Assembly: GCF_000150275.1 (NCBI RefSeq)
Contig: NW_002060982.1
Location: forward strand, 111,479-175,478
DNA from: Trichoplax adhaerens
Lineage: Eukaryota; Placozoa; Uniplacotomia; Trichoplacea; Trichoplacidae
Length of the DNA stretch: 64,000 nucleotides
Reading direction: 5' to 3'
Part shown: positions 9,930 through 21,400 of the stretch, piece after piece
How the letters are laid out: each line of letters begins with the position of its first letter
Numbering within the stretch: the stretch's first letter is position 1
Made by a program: the position numbers and the translations under genes
Notes under the pieces: model-generated
The model's database searches: none
What the model was told of the DNA's origin: nothing
The model's input: the letters and a program-made list of their open reading frames with translations, nothing else

Positions 9930-10645
9930 ATGTCGATGTTAAGTCAAGGATGTGAGCGACCAGCTAAGAGTAGTAAATTACGCTTGTATGGGACAAGATT
10001 TGATGCTTACTGTGTCGGATTTCGCCTAATGCTTATGGCTAAGGGAGTTGATTTCGAATTTGCTTTGCTTGATATGATTAACAAGCCAGATTGGTTCAAA
10101 GAGGTCAACCCAACTGGTAGAGTACCTACTGTGGAATTTGGAGACGAAACGGTCGGAGAGACCTTGGTGATTTACGATCATATTGAAAATAAATTTCCAG
10201 AAAAACCCATGCGCCCAACTGATGCTTAGAAAAAAGCTAAAGATGCTGAATTAATGTCGCGTTTCGCTGAGCATTTTGCACCTCACATCTATGGAATGGT
10301 TAGAGCCCCGAAGGACCATATAGATGCTGTCAAGTCCGGATTAGAGAAAGTGAATAAAGTTTTACCTCATCGAGCAACTGATTACTTTGGTGGTTCCTCT
10401 CCCAATTTAGTTGATTTTTATGTATGGGGTTGGGTAGGATTGCTACCACCTTTACATAGAGTTCATAAACTAAAAGCAACTACTCGGAGGGTCATCATAA
10501 CCATTACTTGGCTTGGTTGTCTCGCATGAAAGAACATCCTTTAGTTCTGGCTGAACGAAAGTACGTCAAAGTCGATGTGGATATCCAGACACAGTTTATA
10601 CAATCTGCACTCGATGGAAAAGCAAATCACTTAATTGGGTATTAA
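9930..10645 (+). pseudogene. Omega-class GST-like pseudogene, copy 6
   Basis: A sixth GST copy in the same orientation as copy 5, clearly damaged. The frame opens at 9930 (MSMLSQGCERP, with in-frame ATGs also at 9927 and 9936) and keeps RLYGTRFDAYC, NPTGRVPTVE and GETLVIYDHIE. A TAG at 10227-10229 stands where copies 4 and 5 have Tyr after Asp-Pro. The same frame continues with GGSSPNLVDFYVWGW, then loses one base near 10485, after which the frame resumes as HYLAWLSRMK and runs to a TAA at 10643-10645. The C-terminus is IGY rather than VGL or IGL. Two separate lesions make this a pseudogene rather than a sequencing problem. Confidence 0.9.
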
Positions 10646-13397
10646 ACTTCATTCTATTTTAGAGATTGTAACGAGCCTTCAGTACAGTAGTGTACTTTAA
10701 AGGAGAGAATTTGCTTTTGTTTAAATTACTTTGGATCAATTTTGCTAATTTAATATGATTAGCGGCTGTAGATCCATTCTATAATTTTACATATTATTTA
10801 TTTTTGTTAAGTTCATGCAGCGGAGAAATTCTATAACTTTACATATTAATTATTTTTGTTACATTCGTGCTGCCAAGAAATTAAATGTACGGTAATGTTT
10901 TACATACTGTAGATGTAAGTGATTGCTTTCAACAGTGCTGAAATTGATTGATCTAGCTCACGTAGAACAACCCATGGAAGCATAGGCTATTAAAAAATAA
11001 TTTTTTGCGATTTAAGGTATATTAGACTTATTTACTTAAAAGGTATATCGCATTATTATAATATTGGACAGAGTCTGTGATCTTGTTTTAAGTTTTGATC
11101 CAATTTGCTCCTTAATCTCATAAAGACTTCTCTTGTGTACAAACTACGTTAAGGTACAGTATTGCACAAAATATATAAATAAATTAATACCGTTGTAGAT
11201 GATATAATTTAACTTTGGATAACTTGCATTGGTTTGCATTCTGAGATTTCCCGGATTTATAATCTGAATTTGGGATTTAGAGCATCACCTAAAATTTGAT
11301 ACAAACTCATGATAGCCAATATTGCGCTGTGGAACAACGGAACTATATTCAGTATACTAATGCACATTATTTGAGGACATTGTACGCACGTATGAGCAAT
11401 TATAAGTTCAATTTATGTTATTTCCGGGATCGTATAAGCACACGGACTACAAATTTAACTAACATTAAATGATTTCAGAATCTGTGTTAAAGTTTTGAGG
11501 TATGCATGTTCACTGTGTATTGTGCCGCATGTACGTTGCCTGGGATCGTACTGTTCATATTAAATTAAATTAAATTTAATTTATTACGCATTGGACAAAA
11601 AGTATCAAAGGATATTACTGGCTTTATTGCATCAATTAGAAAATGATTGCAGTTCAAAGTAAAATTGAGCTGCAATGGAGTTTACAGGTACGGCTTGTAA
11701 AAGTGCTTGATTATGCAAGCCTTCCAAGGATTGCCAGATTCTCCGATAATTTTATAATACAGTATATTTAATCCATCCATACCTATATAGAGCTGGGTAA
11801 TGGGCAGCTTCATTCGATTTATGCTAATGAGGTATAGCATACTTTTCGAGGATATTGATTTTAAAGAATACGCTATGAGACAGTCTTAAAGTTACCTATA
11901 GATTTTGCTGTTAATCGTGTTCTTCGCTACAGCAAACGCTACATATTTGAAATGTTATTAACAGTGTTTAGTATGAACTTTGTACGCGCCCACTACAATG
12001 TTAATTTGATTAGCGCTTTGTCCTAGGATTGAGTTCTACAAAGAAAGAAATGGCAAAGTTTAAATGTATGATATGTGGCTTAATTTTCTAATAGTAGGAA
12101 AATGACTATCAATAACTAAAGGTATTTTTTCAGCATTATTTGAATTGGGTAATTTGTAAGATTGCAATTTATTCAACGTACTAAGTGCACCATTGGTATA
12201 CTATATGGCCGTTACTATTTTTTACGATAAGAGACTTCATCAATGCCGTTGACTGAGGGCTGCAAATTACTGAACAACCAGAATTATGTAAAAAATTGAA
12301 CTATCCAAGTGTATAACGAATTTCTAATATTACTATTTATTATTTTTCTTTTGTAAAAACTGATGTAATTCTCTTAAAGAATCTGCCACAATTAGGGGAA
12401 AATATCAGTGTTGATAGTGATCAATATAGTATTTAATCAATTGACTCTACTTCTATGAGTATTGTACCTTTTAGTATCAGTGTTTTCTAAGTAAAAGTCC
12501 TGTATTTATGGGTCCTTTAACCACAACAATTCCAGTTATTATTAATATTAACATTATTAATAGAGTTATTTACCGTTACTAGATTTAAACTATTTTTATA
12601 GAATCCATTCGCAACTGATGACGAAACACGGTATTAGCAGATGAAATACTAATAATAATTAGTTTTGGACCCTCAAGCGGATCTCTGAATTCCGATCAAA
12701 CTGCAAAATGGTAGCAGTAATTACGTAGCTTCATAATACTATAATTCCACTATGTTTTAGATTTACACGATATCAATAGCAAGTAATGAAGACCTTTGCA
12801 GTAATTTTACTGGTATTCACCTCGATAAAGTTGATCTACCGTTAATAATGCTCTAGAAGTTTAAGAATACATGCTTATTAATACTATATTCTGTAAAGTC
12901 TAGATTTACATTCCAACCATCAACGATTTTATAAACTATCATATTTAATTTACAATGTATCACTTTTACTGTCAATATTTTAAGATTGAATCAATATCAA
13001 GATGATTTCCTATTTCCTTTACAGCATAATCTATTGATTTAAGTGTCGAATATGTCAATAAATGCTTCAACCTCAAATCAATATGTTCATTAAATAGAAT
13101 CACATATATAGTCATTAATCCGGTAATAGAAGGATAGAGCTGATATAGTAATGGTGTTTCAATGCCAGATGTTCATCCAGTAAATGACGTCAAAGATGAC
13201 AATGGTCGGAATTTAGCTGATTGGAAGTTTCATGATCATAGTAATGTCTCTATGAAGATGATTTATTAAAACTGATAAAACAGAGCTGATCTCACTTATT
13301 ATAGCAGATGGTCTTGAATGCAACTCTAGGTGGCATATTGTTATGATACATAAAGACAGCTGACAGTAAAGAAAATTTATATTTCTATTGCTGCATC
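10646..13397. other. Intergenic region, no recognisable gene
   Basis: 2.7 kb of A+T-rich DNA between the GST pseudogene and the PPP1R14-like gene. It contains the 52-bp duplication and scattered ACAGTA words at its left end. I see no supported coding sequence. Confidence 0.55.
10776..10879 (+). repeat. 52-bp tandem duplication
   Basis: Two diverged 52-bp units start at 10776 and 10828, both beginning ATTCTATAA and containing TTTACATATTA and ATTTTTGTTA. It lies just after the GST pseudogene. Confidence 0.7.
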
Positions 13398-16300
13398 ATG
13401 GCTTCCAGAAAGGTAAAAAATCATAGAATTTTATTTCAAGATAAAATTGAAGATAACTCCTCTAAAAAATTCGGCACTGGGAAATATAATCGTAAAGCGC
13501 TAGATGCTATATTAAAATGTGAATTTTGGGTGGAAGAACAAATCAGAGAATTATATCACGTAGAGGTAAACTGACACGATATCACAATTCTATATTACAT
13601 GATAATTATTGGTTTGTGCTGGTAAAATATAAACTGCTAAGGCATAGAATTATTGTAAATTGAGGCATTTGAGGTTTTAAATGTTTGCTACTTCCACGGG
13701 CTATATTTTGTCATCATACTTCCTTGTAGGGCTGCTTAATGCAACAAAGCACATTATTGTCATTATTATCATTACATTTAGGAAAAATTACGTTTTCTAA
13801 ATTGCCCTAAATTTGGCTGATATTGCGGCACTAATATTCCTATTGGAAGCAAATTGTTAGATTTGAGCATTCGTACCAAATGTGATAATTAGTAGGTTAT
13901 TCGTCAAGCCATGCTATAATGAAAGGGGTTATGACATCTATTTACGTGCAATTACTAACGAAACCAGAACATCCTAGTCAAACATTAGCTCCAGTTCTAC
14001 AATTTCAATCAATTTGTACTACTCCTATATTAGCGATATTACCAATAATCTAAGAATCTTATTTAATGTTATCTTCAGAATTTAGTACTTCACCTGACCC
14101 AATAATATCTTTGCTTTTGATCTTAATCACCACGAATTACAAGTAGGGTTAATGTTCTAAGATAAATATTATTTATTATCGTTAATTGCCTTCATACAGT
14201 AATATAATAAATCAATAAGGAGTTTTTTGCTTCAGTTTAGCATCATTAATTCTAGTATAATCTAATTAAAAGTAAATTTAATTTTCACACTATCTATTAA
14301 AAATCTGAGATTTCAGATTATGTTTAATTATATCTAGGACTACAAAGAATTACCTGTACATATTGATGTCTATGCTCTGATGGATATAACGGATTCAACC
14401 CGGCAGCGAAATGCAATCGAAGTAAGTGTATTCGTATATGCAGTGTCATAAATAATGATCCACTATTAAGTATATTAATGTTTAAAAAAATTTTAATAGC
14501 CATTGCAGCAGGAAGGATATTTGGATAGATAATTATAATCATGGAGTTGGTACTAAATTTCAGCAGTTAAAGTTAAAATTAGTAGAGACTAAATCTAGCA
14601 TCCTACCGATCATAGATTGATTTATGGAATACGGCTCTTGATTCAACATAACTTATTAAGTCTAAATTTGTTAGTAATTAAAAAATTTTGCGATGACACC
14701 ATTCCAGTTAGTACGAAAATATTGACAGCTTTCAAACCAACTCCGCATTAAAAGCCTAAGATTTGACAGCGATATATTTAAGAATGTTTTCTTATTGTAA
14801 AATGCTATCATGTACTCTCTGCAATTTGTTCTGTTTCTTTTAACTTTTTCCTAAAGATGTAAAAGTACAGTAATTGTTGTGGTCTTAAATCATCTTTTGA
14901 TAATGAAAGCCAAACGAATTCTTTTGTAATAACAAGCTAGCAAGACTTAATCATAATTTTAAATCTAAGCTTTTCTGAAAGTTTTTAAAACACAAATGAA
15001 AATCGAATTAATGACATTTTAATCTAGTCAACATTTGCTATTAGCTATCAAACTACTAAGTAAAAATATAATGATGCTAACTAGAGGCAGTAAATTCCTA
15101 TAGCATTGCTATTAATACCAGAAAATTGTTAAGTCCAATTATGTACTGCATGTAGGTTATTTTCTCATATAATCAATAGTAGAGCACTGTCCATGGCACT
15201 ACCTATATTGCACAAATAAAAAAATAGATTATAAATAATGGATCATATACGACACTTTATGTAACGATCAACTAACGGCATTTAATAGTAGAGTGAAATT
15301 AGAGGATTTGATATGACAATATTTGATAATACGGCATCTAAATTGTTCTAATCATTCATTTCCCTACATTTATCTTACGACATTTTCCCCATTTCTGTTT
15401 AAAATAACTTTATTAAACAGTTATGTATCGACATAACAGCATGTAGCTAGGAGATTCTGATAGCCTTTGGTATGTCAAATGATCAACGCAAAGTAATCAA
15501 TATCTTCATTTTGAATAACTAGTTTGTATTTTGATTTATTAAGGATAAGGAGGCTGAAGGTAGTTTAAAATTTTTCTGACTTGTTTCAATGAGTCAGCTA
15601 CTTAGTATAAATATAAAGTATCTACCTGTATTTGCAATGTTAAATTTATATAAAATCCTTTTCTGACACACTATGAAATTTCGCATATCGCATCATACGA
15701 TCCAAAAGAGATACAAATTAAACTTAAGTTTTCTTTCGTGTTATTTGTTAGTTTTAGGAACCTAAATTTTGTTTATTAACTTCTCTAGAAGCGTTTGTCT
15801 TAAGACAAGCTGGAAACAATTATTTTTCAATTTTTAATTGTTTCTTATTTTCTTATAGGCCCAACTCAGAAAATCGCCTTCCCCAAAGGAGGTAATATTA
15901 AATTTATAACTATCACTGCACGGTATTAACGTACTGTCTATTTAACGTCAATCTATGTAAATTTCAAAACGCTTCAATATTGATTTTGTGAAGCTGTTAC
16001 TAGATATTGAATATTTACTTCCAGTATCTTTACGAAACTTAGCTACATTATGTATAAGTCGATGACTAGAGATTAAATTATAGTCTATCATTAATTTTCG
16101 TAGAGATTATGTAGAGCCTTTCCTACCTCGCATAATTTTAACATTTAGTTCTAATTAATTAAATATGAAATGGATTAGTTAAATTATTTGTACTAATAAT
16201 TAAGTTACCAAATTGTCACACTCCATGTATTATATCAAGCTACAATTTACATTAGTGATACTATGGGATTTCTGTAGAATCAGATAAACTAATATAAATA

Positions 16301-17855
16301 GTTTGCATTGCAGTTAAATTTAAATATAGCCAATTTGAAATTAAAGTAATCTTTAATATACTAGAAAAGTAGTAGTGACAAGAATAGATTCAGTGGGCTA
16401 ATTAAGTCGTTAGAAAAGCAGCCTAAGGCGAGAATTCTTTGCTACTGTCATGTAGATTTACAAGCGACAAGCCAATAGAAGTGAATTAAGCACTGAAAAT
16501 AATAAGCTTTCACCAATACTAATTACTTTTATTTTTATGTTAATCTAGAATTTCGTCAACGTTTTAATGGGTAAACTTGAAGAGTTACATCATTTAAATA
16601 ACTGAAACTAGAATTGACGTAAATGTTGCACCTTGCTTGTGGTTAAATTGGATATAATAATAGTAGAACCTTGTCATATCGTACAAATATATATTAGCCA
16701 CATAAGATGACCGTAATTCAATAAACCTTAAGGAAGGCTAATCGATGACTTCGATATACTTCATATGCAAAATGATTATTTTTGATTCGATTCGATTTGA
16801 ATGTTTATTAATGACGTAAAACTGTATTCTATCCTGTCAACCCTTTATAAAAATTAATATTATTCTGGTTATAGATTGTAACAATCCGAATTTTGAGATT
16901 TAATGATCCTTTGCATTGTGTATAGTTATTACTATTTATTTGTAAAAGTGTCTTCAAATCCGCTGTTTTTCTAATAGCAACTGAAGAAACTTTTTCTGTA
17001 GGTTTTATAAATAAAATGCTGAATGATGTACTTATTATCCGTAAATGTAAGTGTGTTATGGCTAGACTAAATGTGTAACTGTGTTGGTGTACATAGATAT
17101 TTACTTTAGACTATTATACACTCTGAAACAGGGCCAATATTAGACTGCAATTACCTCCATTATTTACTTCTCAAAGTGCCACTGTACTGTCTACCTGATG
17201 ATAACGAACCTTAGTTATTATTATACAGTGTAAAAGTGTATGACATATGCATCTAAGTCTTGGGTATTTTATCCTAATTAACGGCATTTCTATCACTAAC
17301 TGGTATTGCATTATACTCGCGTGGTAATCATTTCATAGAATAATTTGAAAAATGAATCAAGATTAATAAAAGTAATGAATGCGTACAGCGCGGTTGACTT
17401 CCTGTATGAGCTGATGTACTATTTTAATCATATATCCTTGTAAGTGATTTTCATATTGATTTAACTGTCTATCTGTAGCTTGCGTATAACAAGTTACTGT
17501 GAATATACATATTTTAGTGAATATTTGCACGGCTACAGATAGGTAAACAGGTTTAATGACCAGATAGCACACTAAGAATACAGAAGGCTGAGTGTACATT
17601 AGTTCAGATGTCTAAGGTATAATTTCAGTTTACTATGTGCAATTGTAAAATATCCACAAGTACAATCCTGGACATAATCCATAGATCATCACGATGTATA
17701 ATGTGAATGATGAAAAAATGTTGTTGGAGTCACAAAAATTTTGTCAGTACGAAGGTGATTTATTTTGCTTTGACTAAAAATCGCCAATTTAATAACTTGA
17801 TTGTAAATCTTGTAGGAAAACAGATGCTATAGTAAAGGTAAAAAAGCCCCGATAA
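13398..17855 (+). CDS. PPP1R14/CPI-17-like protein phosphatase 1 inhibitor, four exons
   Basis: A small cytosolic inhibitor of protein phosphatase 1, the family that in vertebrates holds myosin phosphatase off when phosphorylated. Proposed exons: 13398-13565, 14338-14421, 17339-17439 and 17816-17855, total 393 bases, 130 residues. Donors are GTAAAC, GTAAGT and GTAAGT; all introns end in AG and the phases agree (0, 0, 2). Exon 1 encodes TGKYNRKALD, matching the family's TVKYDRREL, so Thr27 aligns with the activating phospho-Thr38 of CPI-17, and then WVEEQIRELY. Exon 2 encodes LPVHIDVYALMDI, matching the acidic IDIDELLEL segment. Exon 3 encodes LIKVMNAYSAVDFLYELM, matching LLKSCGKPVEDFIQELL. 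Exon 4 (KTDAIVKVKKPR) is the least certain; without it exon 3 runs to a TAA at 17441-17443. The second intron is long (2.9 kb). Exon 1-3 identity is by homology from memory. Confidence 0.8.
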
Positions 17856-17859
17856 TAAA
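17854..17859 (+). terminator. Poly(A) signal overlapping the stop of the PPP1R14-like gene
   Basis: AATAAA overlaps the TAA stop of the proposed last exon (TAATAAA). Similarly close signals follow the globin and the first P450. Confidence 0.4.
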
Positions 17860-18304
17860 TGGTACGATAGCCATAGCAATGCGTTAGGGACTGGAGTTTC
17901 AAAGATATTGCATTTAAGGGTTGGATTAGTTGAAATTCGCTATTGATTAAGTGCTGTAAAAATGCAAAACGCCTCGGTATGCAACATTAGCAGGTCTCAA
18001 TAGCTATCGTCTGATTGGCTCGGAGTGACTCGAAGGAGTCCTATTCAAGCATAACGCTGGGTATTGACATTTTCGATGTTGCTTTAAGAAGAATAGAGGC
18101 TGATTCTTTTGCAAGCAATTCCGTCTGAGATGTCGCTGTGTCTCTGAAACGTAGAACAGAATGAACTTTGTAAGTCTAATAAAAGAATGATTAACTTTGT
18201 TCTCAAAGGACTCTAGTGGGCCCACTGACGACTACAATATTATTAATTAATAATATAACACGGATACTAGCAATAGTTATACAATTATCTAAATGTTAGC
18301 TTAC

Positions 18305-18341
18305 GGCCAATGTCTGAAGTTGGGCGCTACGCGTATTGGCC
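18305..18341. repeat. Inverted pair of CCAAT boxes
   Basis: GGCCAAT at 18305-18311 and ATTGGCC at 18335-18341 are reverse complements 23 bases apart, around a G+C-rich core. Paired CCAAT sites can bind NF-Y, but there is no gene start close by. Confidence 0.4.
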
Positions 18342-18515
18342 AGTATGCAGTATACAATATAGTATAATTTATCCGATTGAGTCATGCGCGTATACTGTAC
18401 AATGTACATGTACCGCAAGCAAGGGTTCCTCTACCAGTTAACCTTTAACCTTAACTAAGTACTGCAGTGTACAGTACTTTATACAGTAATTTACAGTAGC
18501 CTGTACTGTATAAAA

Positions 18516-18747
18516 ATGACTCACATCAGCCAAAACTATCAAGACTTTAGTAGCCAATGATACGATGTATGCGTTCAGAAATCTGGAATAAATGACTCAA
18601 ATCAGTCAAAATGATCAAGATTTCAGTAGCCAATGATACAATGTATGCGTTCAGAAATCTGGAATAAATGACTCAAATCAGTCAAAATGATCAAGATTTG
18701 TGTAAGATTTTAGTAGCCAATGATATGCGGTCAGAGATCTGGAATAA
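18516..18747 (+). repeat. Three-copy tandem repeat, 76-bp unit
   Basis: Units begin at 18516, 18592 and 18668, each starting ATGACTCA and ending CTGGAATAA. Units 1 and 2 differ at a few positions. Unit 3 has an insertion (TGTGTAAGATT) and a short deletion in its second half. The ORF at 18668 is a by-product of the repeat. Confidence 0.9.
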
Positions 18748-19929
18748 ATACAGTACTGTAGACATGGACGACATACAGTATATCATTTACAGTACAATGT
18801 ACTGTCAATTCAGCTTCTTTTCCAAGCTATTGAATGAATTTCTTTGGCTAATCACAGGCTGGTAATGAATCAATGGCGCAGCACTGGTATGATAGAAGCG
18901 CTTTAAAATAAAAATAGTTTGACTTTATGCAGTAAGAATAAGACTGCTATAGCCAGATATTTCGAACTGAAGTTACGATAAGAATACCTCTTATTTGATC
19001 AATCGTTTATTCATCATGATTGAACCACCAAGTTGTTAAAACAACTTTTTCAAAAGACAAGAAACGAACATTGTTAGAAACTGCTATACTAAAGGTTGTG
19101 GTAAACGTCATTATAGGATACACGTATGTACGAATATAGACACGATGACAAGTTCTCTTGTTTTCATCACTACTGAAAGTATATATTTGAAAAAAGAGTT
19201 GATCTTCAAGACCCAGTAATAGTAGACTTGCATAATGAAATATTGCTTTGTCTTGGTAATTGCATGCCTTTAGCCAAAACTTGTCAATAAAATGATGACC
19301 AATGTTGATCAGTTTCGGTCACATACATTACAGATACGTTTTCCTGTAGTTTTTAGGACATTGAATGCAACTCTTCATGGAAATTTGTTTACCGCCAACT
19401 TTGACATTAGAAGATCCAACTCTTTAAGATAGTACTCGTATTATTCATATTTACTTCATTTGCTGCTTGTTGTGATAGTGAATTTCATTGAATGGATCAA
19501 CTGTTATGATCAATGCATGAATAAGAATAATAACAACACTATATCCAAAGGTAGTGTACAGTACCTTTATTGTCAGCCAACGTCAATGGTCAATGCCAAA
19601 TAGAATAACATAATGCGATCACTATTTCATGTAATCAAAAGATTTAATTAAAACTCAATCTTCCGCATAGGCTACAAGATAAGAATGCAATGATGAACAA
19701 GAATTTGATTGAAGCAGCAAGTTCTGAACCTACCAGATAACACATTTATGAAAGCTATACCGGATATAATAAATATAGTCGGGATATCTTGCTTTTTTAT
19801 AAAACTCAACTGTTCATTTGCCTTAAAGGACTCAATTTCGCTACAAATAGATCGCATACTAGGTATCGCTGTGTTCATACACTATTTGGAAAGGATATTG
19901 ATATCTTCTATATCTGAATAACCTGGATC

Positions 19930-21399
19930 ATGTGGCAAATAGTTCTTCTTAGCGCTATCGTTGGGCTTATAATTTATATGTTTTATACCCACTATATTCT
20001 GCCCTTGTATCACTTCAAAAGTAAAGATATACCACACCCGAAGGCAAAAATTGTTTTCGGTAATGTCCTAGATGATTGGTATCATGGCAGTCATGTAAAT
20101 CAAATACGAAATATACAAAACTTTGGTCGTGTCTATGGAACTTTGATTGGAACAGTTCCTATCATATGGATATCTGACCCTGACATGATTAAGGAAATAA
20201 CTACTAAAAAGTTTCATTGCTTTGTTAATAGACATCAAGACATTCCATTAACTATCGATGTACTATGCTACGGTATTGTCATTGCACGCGATGAGAGATG
20301 GAAACGTATCCGTCGAATTCTGTCTCCAACTTTTAGTACATCCAAATTAAAGCAGGCTCTAGTCGTAATTAATGATACCAGTCAGCAAGTCGTAGATAAT
20401 TTGATTCATTCATTGTCATCAGAAGAATGCCATCAAACACAAGCTATCAATTACACCAAGATGTACACTACTGCTATTCTGAAATCAACTTTAGCAAATT
20501 CATTTGGCGTATATTCAGACATTACTAGAGATGGTAAACTTGGTAAGGCAATCCACACCATCTTTCATAATCAGGGTTCGGCGGTAATGTTAGCATCTAT
20601 TTCGCCTTTTCTAACGAAGTATTTTGCTAAATTAATACCTGGTACATTCGAAGCCTTCAATGTTTTAGATGATACTGTTAAGCAAGCAATTAGGGCTAGA
20701 AGAAAGGAAAATCCTTCGAACAGACGTAAAGATTTATTAAATCTGTTATTGGAATCACAAGATAGTGAAACATTAAGCGAAAAGGAAATATCTGCTCAGG
20801 CAACAACATTTCTTCTTGGAGGTTATGAATCGACAAGAAATACATTAATTTTTGCAACATATTTAATTACTACTCATCCTGAAATTCAACAAAAGTTGAT
20901 CGATGAAATTGATAGCTATAGTCCTGATCAAGAATCATTAACTTATGACGTTATATCTAAATTACCCTACTTAGATATGGTTGTTAGTGAAGTACTACGC
21001 TTATATCCCTCTTTTCCAGAAATTAGTCGTGATGTAGAGCAGGATGTTACTATCGCAGGAGTAAAATTATGCAAAGGTGATGCAATTAAGATTCCAGTGT
21101 ATGGTATACATCGTGACAGTGAATTTTGGCCAAATCCTGAAAAATTTTTACCGGAAAGGTTTAGTGCTGAATCGACCCAAAAACGTCATAATTGCTGTTA
21201 CTTACCATTTGGACTAGGTCCTCGTTCGTGTATTGGTTTGAGGTTGGCGTTATTTACAATTAAAGTATTTCTAGTAAAGCAGTTGCAACAATTCGAATTT
21301 AAGGTTTGTGAACAAACTGTTACTTCTTTGGAGATTGAAGCTAAGGCGTCGTTGTCGCCATTAAGCGATCTCTTTGTGCAAATAGTAAAAAGAAAATAA
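19930..21399 (+). CDS. Cytochrome P450, clan 3-like, first of a pair
   Basis: A 489-residue single-exon microsomal P450, an NADPH-dependent monooxygenase on the endoplasmic reticulum. A hydrophobic N-terminal anchor (residues 4-19, LLSAIVGLIIYMFYTHY region) is followed by a Pro-containing hinge. The I-helix oxygen-binding segment reads GGYEST (297-302), a variant of the usual AGxETT; the K-helix ExxR is E354-R357; the PERF segment is FLPERF; and the heme loop is FGLGPRSCIG with Cys434 as the iron ligand. All required residues are present, so it is predicted active. The form is that of CYP3/thromboxane-synthase-like enzymes, but the subfamily and substrate cannot be read from the sequence. It lies in tandem with the next P450, 1.3 kb away. 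Confidence 0.96.
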   Translation: MWQIVLLSAIVGLIIYMFYTHYILPLYHFKSKDIPHPKAKIVFGNVLDDWYHGSHVNQIRNIQNFGRVYGTLIGTVPIIWISDPDMIKEITTKKFHCFVNRHQDIPLTIDVLCYGIVIARDERWKRIRRILSPTFSTSKLKQALVVINDTSQQVVDNLIHSLSSEECHQTQAINYTKMYTTAILKSTLANSFGVYSDITRDGKLGKAIHTIFHNQGSAVMLASISPFLTKYFAKLIPGTFEAFNVLDDTVKQAIRARRKENPSNRRKDLLNLLLESQDSETLSEKEISAQATTFLLGGYESTRNTLIFATYLITTHPEIQQKLIDEIDSYSPDQESLTYDVISKLPYLDMVVSEVLRLYPSFPEISRDVEQDVTIAGVKLCKGDAIKIPVYGIHRDSEFWPNPEKFLPERFSAESTQKRHNCCYLPFGLGPRSCIGLRLALFTIKVFLVKQLQQFEFKVCEQTVTSLEIEAKASLSPLSDLFVQIVKRK

Positions 21400-21400
21400 A
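21395..21400 (+). terminator. Possible poly(A) signal overlapping the stop of P450 gene 1
   Basis: AATAAA overlaps the TAA stop codon at 21397-21399. A chance match is possible in this A+T-rich DNA. Confidence 0.3.

Larger units (their letters stand above)
17856..19929. other. Intergenic region with repeats
   Basis: 2.1 kb between the PPP1R14-like gene and the first P450. It has a segment richer in G+C at 17850-18240, a 7-bp inverted CCAAT pair (18305-18341), TACTGTA words (18390-18500) and three 76-bp tandem repeats (18516-18747). The open frames here (65-73 codons) are not recognisable. Confidence 0.55.
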
